64,000 nt of DNA, taken from positions 962,263 to 1,026,262 of the forward strand of contig NZ_SNTZ01000001.1 in assembly GCF_004916895.1 (NCBI RefSeq). The letters are read 5' to 3'. Below the pieces are notes generated by a model that had not been told where the DNA came from, ran no database searches, and saw only the letters and a program-made list of their open reading frames with translations. Numbering within the stretch: position 1 is the stretch's first letter; every line of letters starts with the position of its first letter. The translations under genes were made by a program, and so were the position numbers. Positions 47,320-56,428 of the stretch are shown here, piece after piece. The DNA is from Flagellimonas alvinocaridis (GTDB lineage: Bacteria > Bacteroidota > Bacteroidia > Flavobacteriales > Flavobacteriaceae).

Positions 47320-49692
47320 ATGAGGGGAAATTACAATGCTGAAAGTCCAATGGTGCAGTTGGTAAGCTTTAACAAGCTACTTGAGCATTATGACGAACAA
47401 CTGAACAGCAAGGATAAGCATCTTGCTGAACGGGCAAAGTATATTCTGGACACACAGGCCCCTTACCCAATACTCAGGGAGGGTTTCGACGATTTTAGTT
47501 TGTTGGAAAAATATAAGGATGTCATTGGTGTAATATTGGCTGACACCTTTTCTTCCGTGCTTACCCAAAATGAGATAAAGACCGCATCCACTCCATTTGA
47601 AAATTTGACTTTCAATTCATCGGAGCGATTTAAAAAAATATTGAAAGATGCCGGAGAGGATTTTGAACTGAAAATCCGAAACATTCCTGATGAGCTTAGC
47701 TACATCATGAAATGTACTGTGATCCTTAGCTTTTATTACGGCTTTAAATTGGATTTTAAGCGGCCCTTCTTTTATGATATCCCTGATGCCAATGGGGTAA
47801 CGCATCACTATCGTATTCTGTACAACGCGGATTTCATGGAAATCATTCCCACGGAGCAGTCCAAGGAACTCACCCAGGAAGATGTGGATGAGCTTTTGGA
47901 AAATTTTGAAAACCTGGAGCTTTGGAAGGAAAAAATTCCACCCAATAGTTTTATCACCAAGGGTTTTGTGATCTCCAATATGTTCGATGTCACTGCGGAG
48001 CACTCCATTTCTGAAATCAAATCAACCCTTATAGGAAAGCACAAGCAGGCAGGGGATGACTTTATGTGGAGCTTTCAGGATACATTTAGGTCGTTGTTTA
48101 AGCTCAAGGAAATTAGAGTGGGATTTGCGGGCTATGATTCCAATGCCAATCATTTCTTTAAGATTTACGGCAAGGGAATGGAAAGCTTTATCCTCCATGG
48201 TGAGGATTCACAGCCCTGTGATGCTATGCTATGTGACTATTCGCACGGAAAACTGTTTCGGGAGAGTAAGTATTTTGCCATTTCCAATGTAGAGAAATCG
48301 TTGGCCAGGTCCAAGAATGGTCAGCCCTACAAAAGTTTGAACGAACAGGGTATAAAGAGCGCTATTTTGGCACCCATTTCAAATGACGGAGAGCTTTTGG
48401 GCGTATTGGAACTGGTTTCAAACAAGGTCAATGAGCTCAATAGTGTCAATGCCAATAAATTGGATGATGTAATGCCGTTTATCATATCTGCGGTATTGCG
48501 ATCTATTGAAGAAGAGGAAAATCTGGTAGATGCCATCATTCAACATGAATGTACCACCGTACACCCTTCGGTATATTGGAAGTTTCAGGAAGAGGCCAAA
48601 CGTTTTATGGCCGATGAGCTTGCAGGGAATCAACCCTTGTTCAAGGAAATTGTATTTAAGGATGTACACCCCTTGTATGGTCAAATAGATATCAAGGATT
48701 CTTCCAAGGAGCGTAACCTTTCCATTCAGCGCGATTTAATGATCCAGCTTTCGGAAATCAATGAGATTTTAGAGGCTGCTATCAAAAAGTATAAACTTCC
48801 CATTTATGAAGAATTGATGTATAGGGTGGAGACCTATCTCAATGAGGTCAAAGAAGCCCTCTATACCCATACAGAGCAGGCGGTGTTTGATTTTGTAAAA
48901 GAGGAAATAGACCCAGTTTTTAAGCATTTAAGGAAAGAGGATAAAGAAATCAAGGACCTTATTCAACAATACGAGTACAAGATTGATGAAACCACTGAAT
49001 CGTATTATGACCACCGTCGTAATTATGATGAAAGTGTCATGGAGGCCAACATGCAACTAGCGGCTTTGTTGGATAAGAAACAGGTGGCTGCCCAAGAAAT
49101 GTTTCCGCATTATTTTGAAAGGTACAAGACTGACGGGGTGGAGCACAACATGTATATTGGAAGCTCCATTGCACGGGATAGGAAATTCAACAATCTGTAT
49201 TTGAGCAATCTAAGGTTGTGGCAGCTTCAGGTTATGTGCGACATGGAGAATAAATACTATGCCATGAAGCCCCATTTGCCTGTAAAACTGGATGTGGCTT
49301 CGTTGATTTTGGTATACAGTACTTCCTTGTCCATACGTTTTAGAATGGATGAAAAGCGCTTTGATGTAGATGGAACCTACAACGCCAGATATGAGGTCAT
49401 CAAAAAGCGAATTGACAAATCGTACATAAAAGGCACCAACGAAAGGCTGACCCAAAAAGGCAAACTTGCCATTGTATATTCCCAGCGTAAAGAGGAAAGG
49501 GAGTACATGCGGTATATTCAGTTTTTAAAGGCCAAAGGTTATTTCACCAACAATATAGAGATTGTAGAGCTTGAAGGACTTCAAGGTGTTACAGGACTTA
49601 AGGCTATTAGGGCGGAGATTTTGTACAAGAAAGACAAGGCGTCTGAACGCACCTATACCTACGATGATTTAATGGAAGAACTGAAGACGTGA
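47320..49692 (+). CDS. large GAF-domain protein
   Basis: A 790-residue cytoplasmic protein with a GAF-like ligand-sensor domain in the middle (about residues 235-400; SLNEQGIKSAILAPISNDGELLGVLELVSN is the typical C-terminal strand pair). The N-terminal ~230 residues and the C-terminal ~390 residues have no domain I can name; the latter contains long charged helices (about 470-600) that could form coiled coils. No kinase, cyclase, GGDEF or helix-turn-helix output domain is visible. It ends stop-to-stop with the convergent HD/Pycsar-effector-type gene. Signal and output are unknown. Confidence 0.8.
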   Translation: MRGNYNAESPMVQLVSFNKLLEHYDEQLNSKDKHLAERAKYILDTQAPYPILREGFDDFSLLEKYKDVIGVILADTFSSVLTQNEIKTASTPFENLTFNSSERFKKILKDAGEDFELKIRNIPDELSYIMKCTVILSFYYGFKLDFKRPFFYDIPDANGVTHHYRILYNADFMEIIPTEQSKELTQEDVDELLENFENLELWKEKIPPNSFITKGFVISNMFDVTAEHSISEIKSTLIGKHKQAGDDFMWSFQDTFRSLFKLKEIRVGFAGYDSNANHFFKIYGKGMESFILHGEDSQPCDAMLCDYSHGKLFRESKYFAISNVEKSLARSKNGQPYKSLNEQGIKSAILAPISNDGELLGVLELVSNKVNELNSVNANKLDDVMPFIISAVLRSIEEEENLVDAIIQHECTTVHPSVYWKFQEEAKRFMADELAGNQPLFKEIVFKDVHPLYGQIDIKDSSKERNLSIQRDLMIQLSEINEILEAAIKKYKLPIYEELMYRVETYLNEVKEALYTHTEQAVFDFVKEEIDPVFKHLRKEDKEIKDLIQQYEYKIDETTESYYDHRRNYDESVMEANMQLAALLDKKQVAAQEMFPHYFERYKTDGVEHNMYIGSSIARDRKFNNLYLSNLRLWQLQVMCDMENKYYAMKPHLPVKLDVASLILVYSTSLSIRFRMDEKRFDVDGTYNARYEVIKKRIDKSYIKGTNERLTQKGKLAIVYSQRKEEREYMRYIQFLKAKGYFTNNIEIVELEGLQGVTGLKAIRAEILYKKDKASERTYTYDDLMEELKT

Positions 49693-50886
49693 TTAAAAGG
49701 TAAGCCTATCCGGGCCAAAAAAGCGAAAAGCAATTCCAAAAGCCAGTACAGAGACAATCATTCCCAACATAAAAATGTTGTAGGTAATCCTAAGGATTTT
49801 GTACTTTTTATTCAAAACAAGACCTAGATAGTATAAGTCTTTGGTCAATGAGGAATACACATAATCCTTGTCTTTGACCAGTTCTTGAAGCGCCCACTCA
49901 TATTCCGCCAAATCCATTTTATGAAAATTGCCAAAGAATAAAAGGTTCACCCTTTTTTGCTCCACATCTTCCTTGGTGAATTTTCCAGTGGTAACATTCG
50001 GCCTAGTGGCCAAAACCGATAAGATCATGGAAGCCACGCTGAACAGAATCAGAATAAATGTGGGATATATGAGATAGGTATTGGATGGGTTGTCCAGTTT
50101 GGTGAGCAAATTGGCCAAGACCAAGGAAATGATTATGGCGTTCACGGATAGTAAGATATTCGCCTTGGTGTCTGCAATATCGCTCAGCTTTAAATGATTT
50201 TTTAAGGTAACGCGGTATAGGGTCTGCACGCTCCTGTCTGGGCTTTCCTGTTTGTATTTGGCTTTGAGCGCTTCCTTTTTGGCAATGTCTTTTTCGGTTT
50301 TTTTCTCCTTTACCAACTGTTTCAGGTTACGTTCCTTACCTTCTTCCCAATTCTCTCTGGCATAATCGGTATAAAAAACGTGCTCATTGCGGAACATTTT
50401 AATATTAATGTCGCGCCATTCTTTTGGGGAATAATCGGCCACGCCAAGTTCTTTTAGTTCCATCCTCAAAAAATCGGTGGTTTCCCAATAGCTTTTTTTG
50501 GCAAAATGGGAAGAATCGGCATCACGGATTATCTGTTCGGATAAGTTCTGGGGTTCATGGTGTCTTTCGGTGGCCATGATTAAACTGCAGACTTTATCTA
50601 TATCAGTGGTGGGATAGTCATTTTCCTTCAAAAAATCCGTGGCAATCTTGCATCCGGCTTTTTCATGGCTTTCACGACCATGGACATATCCTGTGTCATG
50701 GAGCCATGCTGTTAAAAGCAATTTTTCCTCCTCATCCTTGTCAAAACCATAGAAATTGAGCAATTCTTTAGTACTTTTAACTACGCGTTGGGTATGTCGT
50801 AGGTTGTGATACAAAAACCTTGGATCAAGCTCATTTTTCAAAAGTTCCGAAGCAAAATGTTCAGCTTTTTCTACTATTTCCGACAT
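49693..50886 (-). CDS. HD-domain protein fused to a Pycsar-effector-type membrane module
   Basis: A 397-residue two-part protein. Residues ~20-130 form an HD phosphohydrolase domain: His31 in YHNLRHTQRVV, the H-D pair in LTAWLHDTGYVHG, and the Asp of IIRDADSSHFAK. Residues ~230-390 match the PycTM family (DUF5706): a helix LKNHLKLSDIADTKANILLSVN, two membrane segments (about 250-270 and 275-297), then FFGNFHKMDLAEYEWAL and a third hydrophobic segment near the C-terminus. A charged linker separates them. PycTM proteins are the membrane-damaging effectors of Pycsar cyclic-nucleotide defence; this HD fusion occurs widely in Bacteroidetes. No cyclase gene is adjacent. An ATG six codons upstream (50904) is an alternative start. 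Divergent from the gene at 50934. Confidence 0.85.
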   Translation of the reverse strand: MSEIVEKAEHFASELLKNELDPRFLYHNLRHTQRVVKSTKELLNFYGFDKDEEEKLLLTAWLHDTGYVHGRESHEKAGCKIATDFLKENDYPTTDIDKVCSLIMATERHHEPQNLSEQIIRDADSSHFAKKSYWETTDFLRMELKELGVADYSPKEWRDINIKMFRNEHVFYTDYARENWEEGKERNLKQLVKEKKTEKDIAKKEALKAKYKQESPDRSVQTLYRVTLKNHLKLSDIADTKANILLSVNAIIISLVLANLLTKLDNPSNTYLIYPTFILILFSVASMILSVLATRPNVTTGKFTKEDVEQKRVNLLFFGNFHKMDLAEYEWALQELVKDKDYVYSSLTKDLYYLGLVLNKKYKILRITYNIFMLGMIVSVLAFGIAFRFFGPDRLTF

Positions 50887-50933
50887 AACTAATAGTTTGA
50901 TCATCCAAAGTACAAAATTTTGGATTCAACCTC

Positions 50934-53900
50934 ATGGATATGAAGAAACATTACGTGCTTGCAAGCTTGCTCATCTTGGCGTACGGATGCGCCACATATG
51001 AAGCAAAATATGAAGCCCCAGCTAATTCTGATGTGGCCTCTAACGAGGAAGTGGAGCACACGTTTTATTTGATCGGAGATGCAGGGGAGTCACCACTGGG
51101 AGACATGAACCCTACCTTAAAGCGGTTTAAGTCCGTTTTGGATAAAGCCAGCACCAATAGCACAGTACTTTTTTTGGGCGACAATATTTATCCTGCTGGA
51201 TTTCCTGACAATGACGATGACCCAAAGGGCCACGGGTTGGCAAAGAATCATCTGGACGCGCAATTGGCTACGGTAAAATCTTTTCAAGGTAAGACCCTGT
51301 TCATTCCCGGAAATCATGACTGGTATAGTAAGGGTTTAAAAGGTCTGGAACGGGAAGAGGAGTACATCCAAAAAGCATTGGATAGCAAAGATGTTTTTCT
51401 GCCAGACAATGGATGTCCCATTGAAAAAGTTGAAATAAGCAATGAGATAATGGTCATTGCCATAGATACGGAATGGTACTTGACCGATTGGGACAAGCAT
51501 CCCACGATGAATGATGAGTGCGAGATAAAGAACCGTTCAAGATTTTTGGAGGAACTGGAAAGCCTGATCAAGAAAAATCTCGATAAAACCATTATTATTG
51601 CTCTGCATCACCCCATGTTTACCTACGGTTCCCATGGAGGCCAGTTTTCTGCCAAAGAACATCTAAATCCCTCTGGTGGAAGCTTCCCATTTCCCGTTTT
51701 AGGCACAATGGCCAATGTTTTGCGCAGGACCTCGGGCGCATCCATCACAGATTTATCCAACAAAAAATACAATGAACTAAAAAAGAGAGTCATCACACTT
51801 TCCCAGTACTCCGAAAAGGTAATATTTGTATCGGGCCATGAGCATACCCTTCAATATATTGAAGAATTTGGAAAACCGCAGATTGTTAGTGGTTCTGGAG
51901 CAAAGGAAGGAGCTACGCGCTTACTCAATGGCAGTAAGTTTTCCACTGGGAAGAACGGATATGCCATTCTCAGGGTGTACAAGGATGGCTCAAGTAGTGT
52001 AAGCTTTTTTGGTGCGGACGAAAGGTCAGAAGAGTTGTTGTTCCAGACCCAAGTACTGCCTGCAGACCGATCTACAAAAAGTGTATCCATGCCGGCGGAT
52101 TTTCCCTCTTTTATGGAGGCATCGGTGTATACTGAAGAAGAAATTGACAAAAGTGGCTTTCATAAATTTTTGTGGGGAGAACGCTACCGAAAGTATTACG
52201 CAACCAAGGTAAAAGCGCCAACGGTTAGGTTAGATACGCTTTTCGGGGGCTTAAAAGTAGTTCGTAAAGGAGGGGGTAACCAGTCCAATTCCTTACGATT
52301 GGAAGATGATCAAGGTAGACAGTATGTTATGCGTGGTCTCCGTAAAAGTGCAGAACGCTATCTACAAGCCATAGCGTTTCAAGAGCAGTACATTATAGGT
52401 CAATTTGAAGATACCTTTACCGAGGACTTACTTTTAGATCTATATACTGGGGCACACCCTTATGCACCATTTACCATTGGTAAATTGTCTGATGCTGTTG
52501 GGCTTTACCATACCAATCCAAAATTGTACTATGTGCCCAAGCAATCCGTTTTGGGAGGCTTTAATTCAGATTTTGGTGATGGGCTTTACATGATAGAGGA
52601 GCATGTTTCCGATGAGCATGATGATCTTGAGAGCTTTGGTAGAACCAAGAAAATTGAAAGCACCTATGATTTAATGAACAAGCTAAGGGAAGATGAAGAA
52701 TATCGTATAGACCAGAAGGAGTATATAAAGGCTCGATTGTTCGATATTCTCATTGGGGATTGGGACCGACACGTAGATCAGTGGCGATGGGCCGAATTTA
52801 AAGAAGGGGGCTACAAAGTTTTTAAACCTATACCGAGGGATAGGGATCAAGCATTTTCCCGATGGGGCGATGGATTGGTCATGGGGTTTGGTTCAAGAGC
52901 AGTTCCAGGGCTTCAAATTTTTGAAGGGTTTCAAAAAGAAATTAGAAGTGTAAAGGGCTTTACCTCATCTCCAAGGACTTTTGCACTGGATATGGCTCTT
53001 TTATCCGCATCTGATGTGAATCTGTGGATAGAACAGGCCCAATTCATCCAAAAAAATATAGATGAAAATGTTATTGACAATGCTTTTATGGATTTTCCCG
53101 AAGAGGTCAGGGATGAATCCTTGATGAAAATAAAGGACATTTTACTGGCCAGAAAGCGAAACCTTGTGGAAACGGCCAAGGAATACTTTTCCGTACTCAA
53201 CAAGTATAGTGTGGTTACAGGAACGGATAAAGACGATTATTTTAATGTTACATCCATGCCCAATGGTTTTGTTGAGGTGCGTGCCTATCGAATAAAGGGA
53301 GGGGAAAGGAAAGATTTGTTTTTTGAAAAGGTGTATAACCCTACGTTCACAAAGGAAATCTGGTTATACGGCTTGGACGACGATGATGTTTTTGATGTAA
53401 ATACGCCGACTTCCAAAATTAGGGTAAGGATTGTTGGAGGTCAGAATAATGATGTCTACAAGATTTCCGAAGACTCCAAAAAAGTACACACTTATGATTT
53501 TAAGGCCAAGAAGAATACATACGATGAGGCCTTTGGGGGAAGCGTCCATCAACTGAACGACTACGAGACAAACACGTATGATTTTTTAAAGGTAAAGGCA
53601 AGCAATAATCAGATTTTGCCCACTTTAGGATTTAATCCAGATGACGGGTTCCGGATTGGTTTTACCAATACCTATACCTTTAATGGGTTTAAGCAGAACC
53701 CTTTTACCCAACAACATATAGTAAACGCGGCCTATTATTTTGCCACAAACGGTTTTGATGTGGGCTATACAGGTGAATTTGCGAACGTTTTCAACAAGGT
53801 AAACCTTGAAATGAAAATACGGTTTACCAGCCCTAATTTCACCCTTAACTTTTTTGGTTTTGGCAATGAAACCGAAAATAACGATGATGAAGAACCTTTG

Positions 53901-54647
53901 GGCTTGGACTACAATAGGGTAAAGCTGCGAACCTTACGATTTAATCCTTCTTTGGTTTGGAGAGGCTACTTGGGGTCCAAGGTTAGTTTGGGCGTTTCAT
54001 ATGAAAGTATCGAGGTAGAGGAGACCGAGGACAGGTTCATCAATGAATTTTATATTGGAAACGGAGAAGAGAGTCATCAGAATTTCTTTGGTGTTGATGG
54101 GGAGTACCGTTATTCCAATACAGATAATGAAGCATTTCCGACTATGGGGATGGATTTTTCGCTACAAAGTGGATACAGGACCAATATTGATGAATCTGGC
54201 AGGTCATTTGGGTTTATTGTCCCCAGTTTGGCCGTGGATCATAAAATATCCTCGGATGGTAGATTGGTGCTGGCCACCAAACTCAAAGGTCATTTTATTA
54301 TTGGTGATGATTTTGAATTCTACCAAGGTGCCAGCATAGGAGGAAATAATGGTCTTCGTGGATTTCGTTTCCAAAGGTTTACAGGAAAAACGGCATTCTA
54401 TCAAAACACAGATATTCGATATAGCTTTAGAAGCCAGCGAACCGGGGTGTTGCCCGTAACTCCTGGAATTTATGGAGGGTTCGATTATGGAAGAGTTTGG
54501 CTTCCCTCCGAAGAATCAAGCAAATGGCACAATTCGTATGGAGGTGGTTTTTTTGTGAATGGGACCGATATCATCACGGCAAATTTTGGCTTGTTCAATA
54601 GTATGGATGGCCTCCGGTTTGCCTTTGGGGTAGGGTTTGGTTTCTGA
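50934..54647 (+). CDS. lipoprotein fusion: phosphoesterase, possible kinase-like middle, outer-membrane barrel
   Basis: A 1237-residue protein with the lipobox LILAYGC (Cys19). Residues ~40-340 are a calcineurin-like phosphoesterase: YLIGDAGESPLG, FLGDNIYPAG, FIPGNHDWYSKG (about 126), ALHHPMF and SGHEHTL (about 303). Residues ~430-700 form a middle region with YVMRGLRKSAERYLQ, FDILIGDWDRHVDQWRW (about 607) and FKPIPRDRDQAFSRWG (about 633). The last two motifs recall the catalytic and metal-binding blocks of HipA/CotH/PI-kinase-like folds, which is an inference. Residues ~880-1237 are beta strands ending in an aromatic residue (FGVGFGF), with GASIGGNNGLRGFRFQRFTG like BamA/surface-antigen barrels. 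A start two codons later is possible. Divergent from the HD/PycTM gene. Confidence 0.82.
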   Translation: MDMKKHYVLASLLILAYGCATYEAKYEAPANSDVASNEEVEHTFYLIGDAGESPLGDMNPTLKRFKSVLDKASTNSTVLFLGDNIYPAGFPDNDDDPKGHGLAKNHLDAQLATVKSFQGKTLFIPGNHDWYSKGLKGLEREEEYIQKALDSKDVFLPDNGCPIEKVEISNEIMVIAIDTEWYLTDWDKHPTMNDECEIKNRSRFLEELESLIKKNLDKTIIIALHHPMFTYGSHGGQFSAKEHLNPSGGSFPFPVLGTMANVLRRTSGASITDLSNKKYNELKKRVITLSQYSEKVIFVSGHEHTLQYIEEFGKPQIVSGSGAKEGATRLLNGSKFSTGKNGYAILRVYKDGSSSVSFFGADERSEELLFQTQVLPADRSTKSVSMPADFPSFMEASVYTEEEIDKSGFHKFLWGERYRKYYATKVKAPTVRLDTLFGGLKVVRKGGGNQSNSLRLEDDQGRQYVMRGLRKSAERYLQAIAFQEQYIIGQFEDTFTEDLLLDLYTGAHPYAPFTIGKLSDAVGLYHTNPKLYYVPKQSVLGGFNSDFGDGLYMIEEHVSDEHDDLESFGRTKKIESTYDLMNKLREDEEYRIDQKEYIKARLFDILIGDWDRHVDQWRWAEFKEGGYKVFKPIPRDRDQAFSRWGDGLVMGFGSRAVPGLQIFEGFQKEIRSVKGFTSSPRTFALDMALLSASDVNLWIEQAQFIQKNIDENVIDNAFMDFPEEVRDESLMKIKDILLARKRNLVETAKEYFSVLNKYSVVTGTDKDDYFNVTSMPNGFVEVRAYRIKGGERKDLFFEKVYNPTFTKEIWLYGLDDDDVFDVNTPTSKIRVRIVGGQNNDVYKISEDSKKVHTYDFKAKKNTYDEAFGGSVHQLNDYETNTYDFLKVKASNNQILPTLGFNPDDGFRIGFTNTYTFNGFKQNPFTQQHIVNAAYYFATNGFDVGYTGEFANVFNKVNLEMKIRFTSPNFTLNFFGFGNETENNDDEEPLGLDYNRVKLRTLRFNPSLVWRGYLGSKVSLGVSYESIEVEETEDRFINEFYIGNGEESHQNFFGVDGEYRYSNTDNEAFPTMGMDFSLQSGYRTNIDESGRSFGFIVPSLAVDHKISSDGRLVLATKLKGHFIIGDDFEFYQGASIGGNNGLRGFRFQRFTGKTAFYQNTDIRYSFRSQRTGVLPVTPGIYGGFDYGRVWLPSEESSKWHNSYGGGFFVNGTDIITANFGLFNSMDGLRFAFGVGFGF

Positions 54648-54655
54648 TGAAAAAA

Positions 54656-55513
54656 TCAATTTAACTTAAACCGATATAGTTTTCGCCCTGTTTTTTTGTT
54701 TTCCTCATCAGCAAGTAGCAAAGTGCTGTTGTCCAAAAATCCAATGGATTCTATCTGGGTTGAAGAGTTGAGATCAATAATTTTTATGTGGGCTTTGGTA
54801 ATATTGGGAAGATCAAAATCTGTCATCAAAAATACAAACCCATAGCTTAAAAGGGCAATGGACTTGCCGTCCGGTGAAATATCCGCCCCGGTAACGGAGC
54901 AATGGTCCTGGTCCATGCAGAGGGACAGACTCCCTAAAAATTCGGCATTATAGTCCCCTTCTGTGTCTGGAATCCTATAGGCTAAGGTTTTCCCTGTGTA
55001 AGGCCGTGTTCGGTTTTTGGTAAAAATGTAGAGGAAGCCTTTCCAATGAAAGAAGGCTTCAGCATCATAAAGTAAACCATCTCTTTTAGGGGGAAATTTG
55101 TTTTGCTGTGGATAATGGAATCGTATCTTTTTGGCATTGGGCTCTTTTTTGCCAAACTCTGCATGGGATACTTTGTAGATGACCAAATCTTCCCGCATAT
55201 TGTTGTTGTTGCCAAAGTCCCCAATATAAATATTGCCATCAGAATCTTGGGCCAAATCTTCCCAATCCTTATTTTTTGCATGGTCAATTTTAAAGGTCTC
55301 AATAATTTGGGCAGTAGTATCGATTTTATAAATGGAACTTTTGTTGCCACTATCCTGGATAACCCAAATGTTTTCGTTGGAAGCTATTTCCAACCCAGAA
55401 ACTTCAGAAAGTTTTGATGGAAACTTGCCAAGTGTTTCCAATTGCCCGTAATAGGTTTTTTGGGCGCAGCCCTGTATAAAAAAAAGAACCAATAGGATGG
55501 AAATCCTGCTCAT
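54656..55513 (-). CDS. predicted beta-propeller lipoprotein
   Basis: A 285-residue lipoprotein: the signal peptide ends in FFIQGC (Cys16). The mature part shows repeated blade-like strands (VSGLEIASNENIWVIQDSGN, KDWEDLAQDSDGNIYIGDFG, VTGADISPDGKSIALLSYG) as in SdiA-regulated or phytase-like beta-propellers. Several acidic loops might bind calcium. Enzymatic activity is not predictable. Its ATG overlaps the stop of the preceding GyrI-like gene by four bases, making it the last gene of the minus-strand operon that begins with the FG-GAP proteins. It is convergent with the large fusion gene at 50934. Confidence 0.78.
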   Translation of the reverse strand: MSRISILLVLFFIQGCAQKTYYGQLETLGKFPSKLSEVSGLEIASNENIWVIQDSGNKSSIYKIDTTAQIIETFKIDHAKNKDWEDLAQDSDGNIYIGDFGNNNNMREDLVIYKVSHAEFGKKEPNAKKIRFHYPQQNKFPPKRDGLLYDAEAFFHWKGFLYIFTKNRTRPYTGKTLAYRIPDTEGDYNAEFLGSLSLCMDQDHCSVTGADISPDGKSIALLSYGFVFLMTDFDLPNITKAHIKIIDLNSSTQIESIGFLDNSTLLLADEENKKTGRKLYRFKLN

Positions 55514-56406
55514 TCAGATTCTTTTAAGGGCATATATACCTCAGTTTTCCACAAGAGTTCGTTTCCTCCCATGTTCGGGTTGTTGAAGAAAACCTCAATG
55601 GGTTTTTCCTCAACGGGGACATTGTTCTTTTTGGCATACTCCAATAAGGCGTACCATGCCCTATCCGAAGAAACATAATTGCCATTATATACAGCTTTTA
55701 AAGCCCTTTTGGCAAAAATGCGCTTGTAATGGATGTTGGGATGATTGGGGAGCTTTTCAGAACGTATTATGGGATAGCAAAAGTTATAGGAAAGGCGGTC
55801 TGCTTCCAGGTTCCAATCCACAACTTCAATAAAGGGAGGGCCATTTACCTGCACCTCATTTTCGACCAAAATTGAACTTAAAAACGAATAATTGGCCATC
55901 ATGCCAGATGCCTTTTCAGCTTGAGGGGTCTCTAAAGAAACACAGGCACAAAAGGTAGAAAAAAGCTCATCTTCTCCCAATATGGTCACCTTGATGTTAT
56001 TGAGGTGTTCGTTCAAAAACTCGTTAAAATCCAAAAGTGTCTTACGGGAACCTTTTTCAAAATCAGTATCAGAAAATGGAATTTTTATTTTGTTCACCAA
56101 GGAGTGATCCAAATCCTTGATGTTCACCTTAACTTGGCTTAAAGAATCATGTATAGGGGTAACGTTCCATTCGTATAAAATTACGGAGTCATTAGATATA
56201 ATGGTTTGTTCAAAACGGTTTAGACTTTCATAATCAACCGGAATGGTAGTATCCATGGTCTTGTTCCATGCCTTTACGGTTTCATAGATCGTCCCGGGAA
56301 TTGCCTTGGCCTTAAAACTCACTTGATAATCTTGTGGTTTTAGGAACAGGTACCAAAAGAGCAATAGAGATACAAGGGCAAGAACTGTTACACTGATTCT
56401 CTTCAT
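55510..56406 (-). CDS. membrane-anchored GyrI-like (effector-binding) domain protein
   Basis: A 298-residue protein starting MKRISVTVLALVSLLLFW, with one N-terminal membrane helix (about 7-24). Residues ~30-140 resemble a START/SRPBCC-like module (KAIPGTIYETVKAWNKTM). Residues ~150-298 look like a GyrI/AraC effector-binding domain: CACVSLETPQ, VVDWNLEADRLSYNFCYPI, RALKAVYNGNYVSSDRAWYALLEYAKKNNV in successive elements, and EVFFNNPNMGGNELLWKTEVYMPL. Such domains bind small hydrophobic molecules. I start at 56406; an ATG four codons upstream is an alternative. It sits 22 bases after the haloperoxidase-like gene. Confidence 0.8.
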   Translation of the reverse strand: MKRISVTVLALVSLLLFWYLFLKPQDYQVSFKAKAIPGTIYETVKAWNKTMDTTIPVDYESLNRFEQTIISNDSVILYEWNVTPIHDSLSQVKVNIKDLDHSLVNKIKIPFSDTDFEKGSRKTLLDFNEFLNEHLNNIKVTILGEDELFSTFCACVSLETPQAEKASGMMANYSFLSSILVENEVQVNGPPFIEVVDWNLEADRLSYNFCYPIIRSEKLPNHPNIHYKRIFAKRALKAVYNGNYVSSDRAWYALLEYAKKNNVPVEEKPIEVFFNNPNMGGNELLWKTEVYMPLKESE

Positions 56407-56428
56407 AATTGGTGGCAAAGATAGGGAA

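Noticed and set aside
49693..54647. A canonical Pycsar defence locus
   Set aside because: Only the effector-type membrane module is present, fused to an HD domain; no cyclase gene lies next to it, so the two-gene Pycsar layout is not met.
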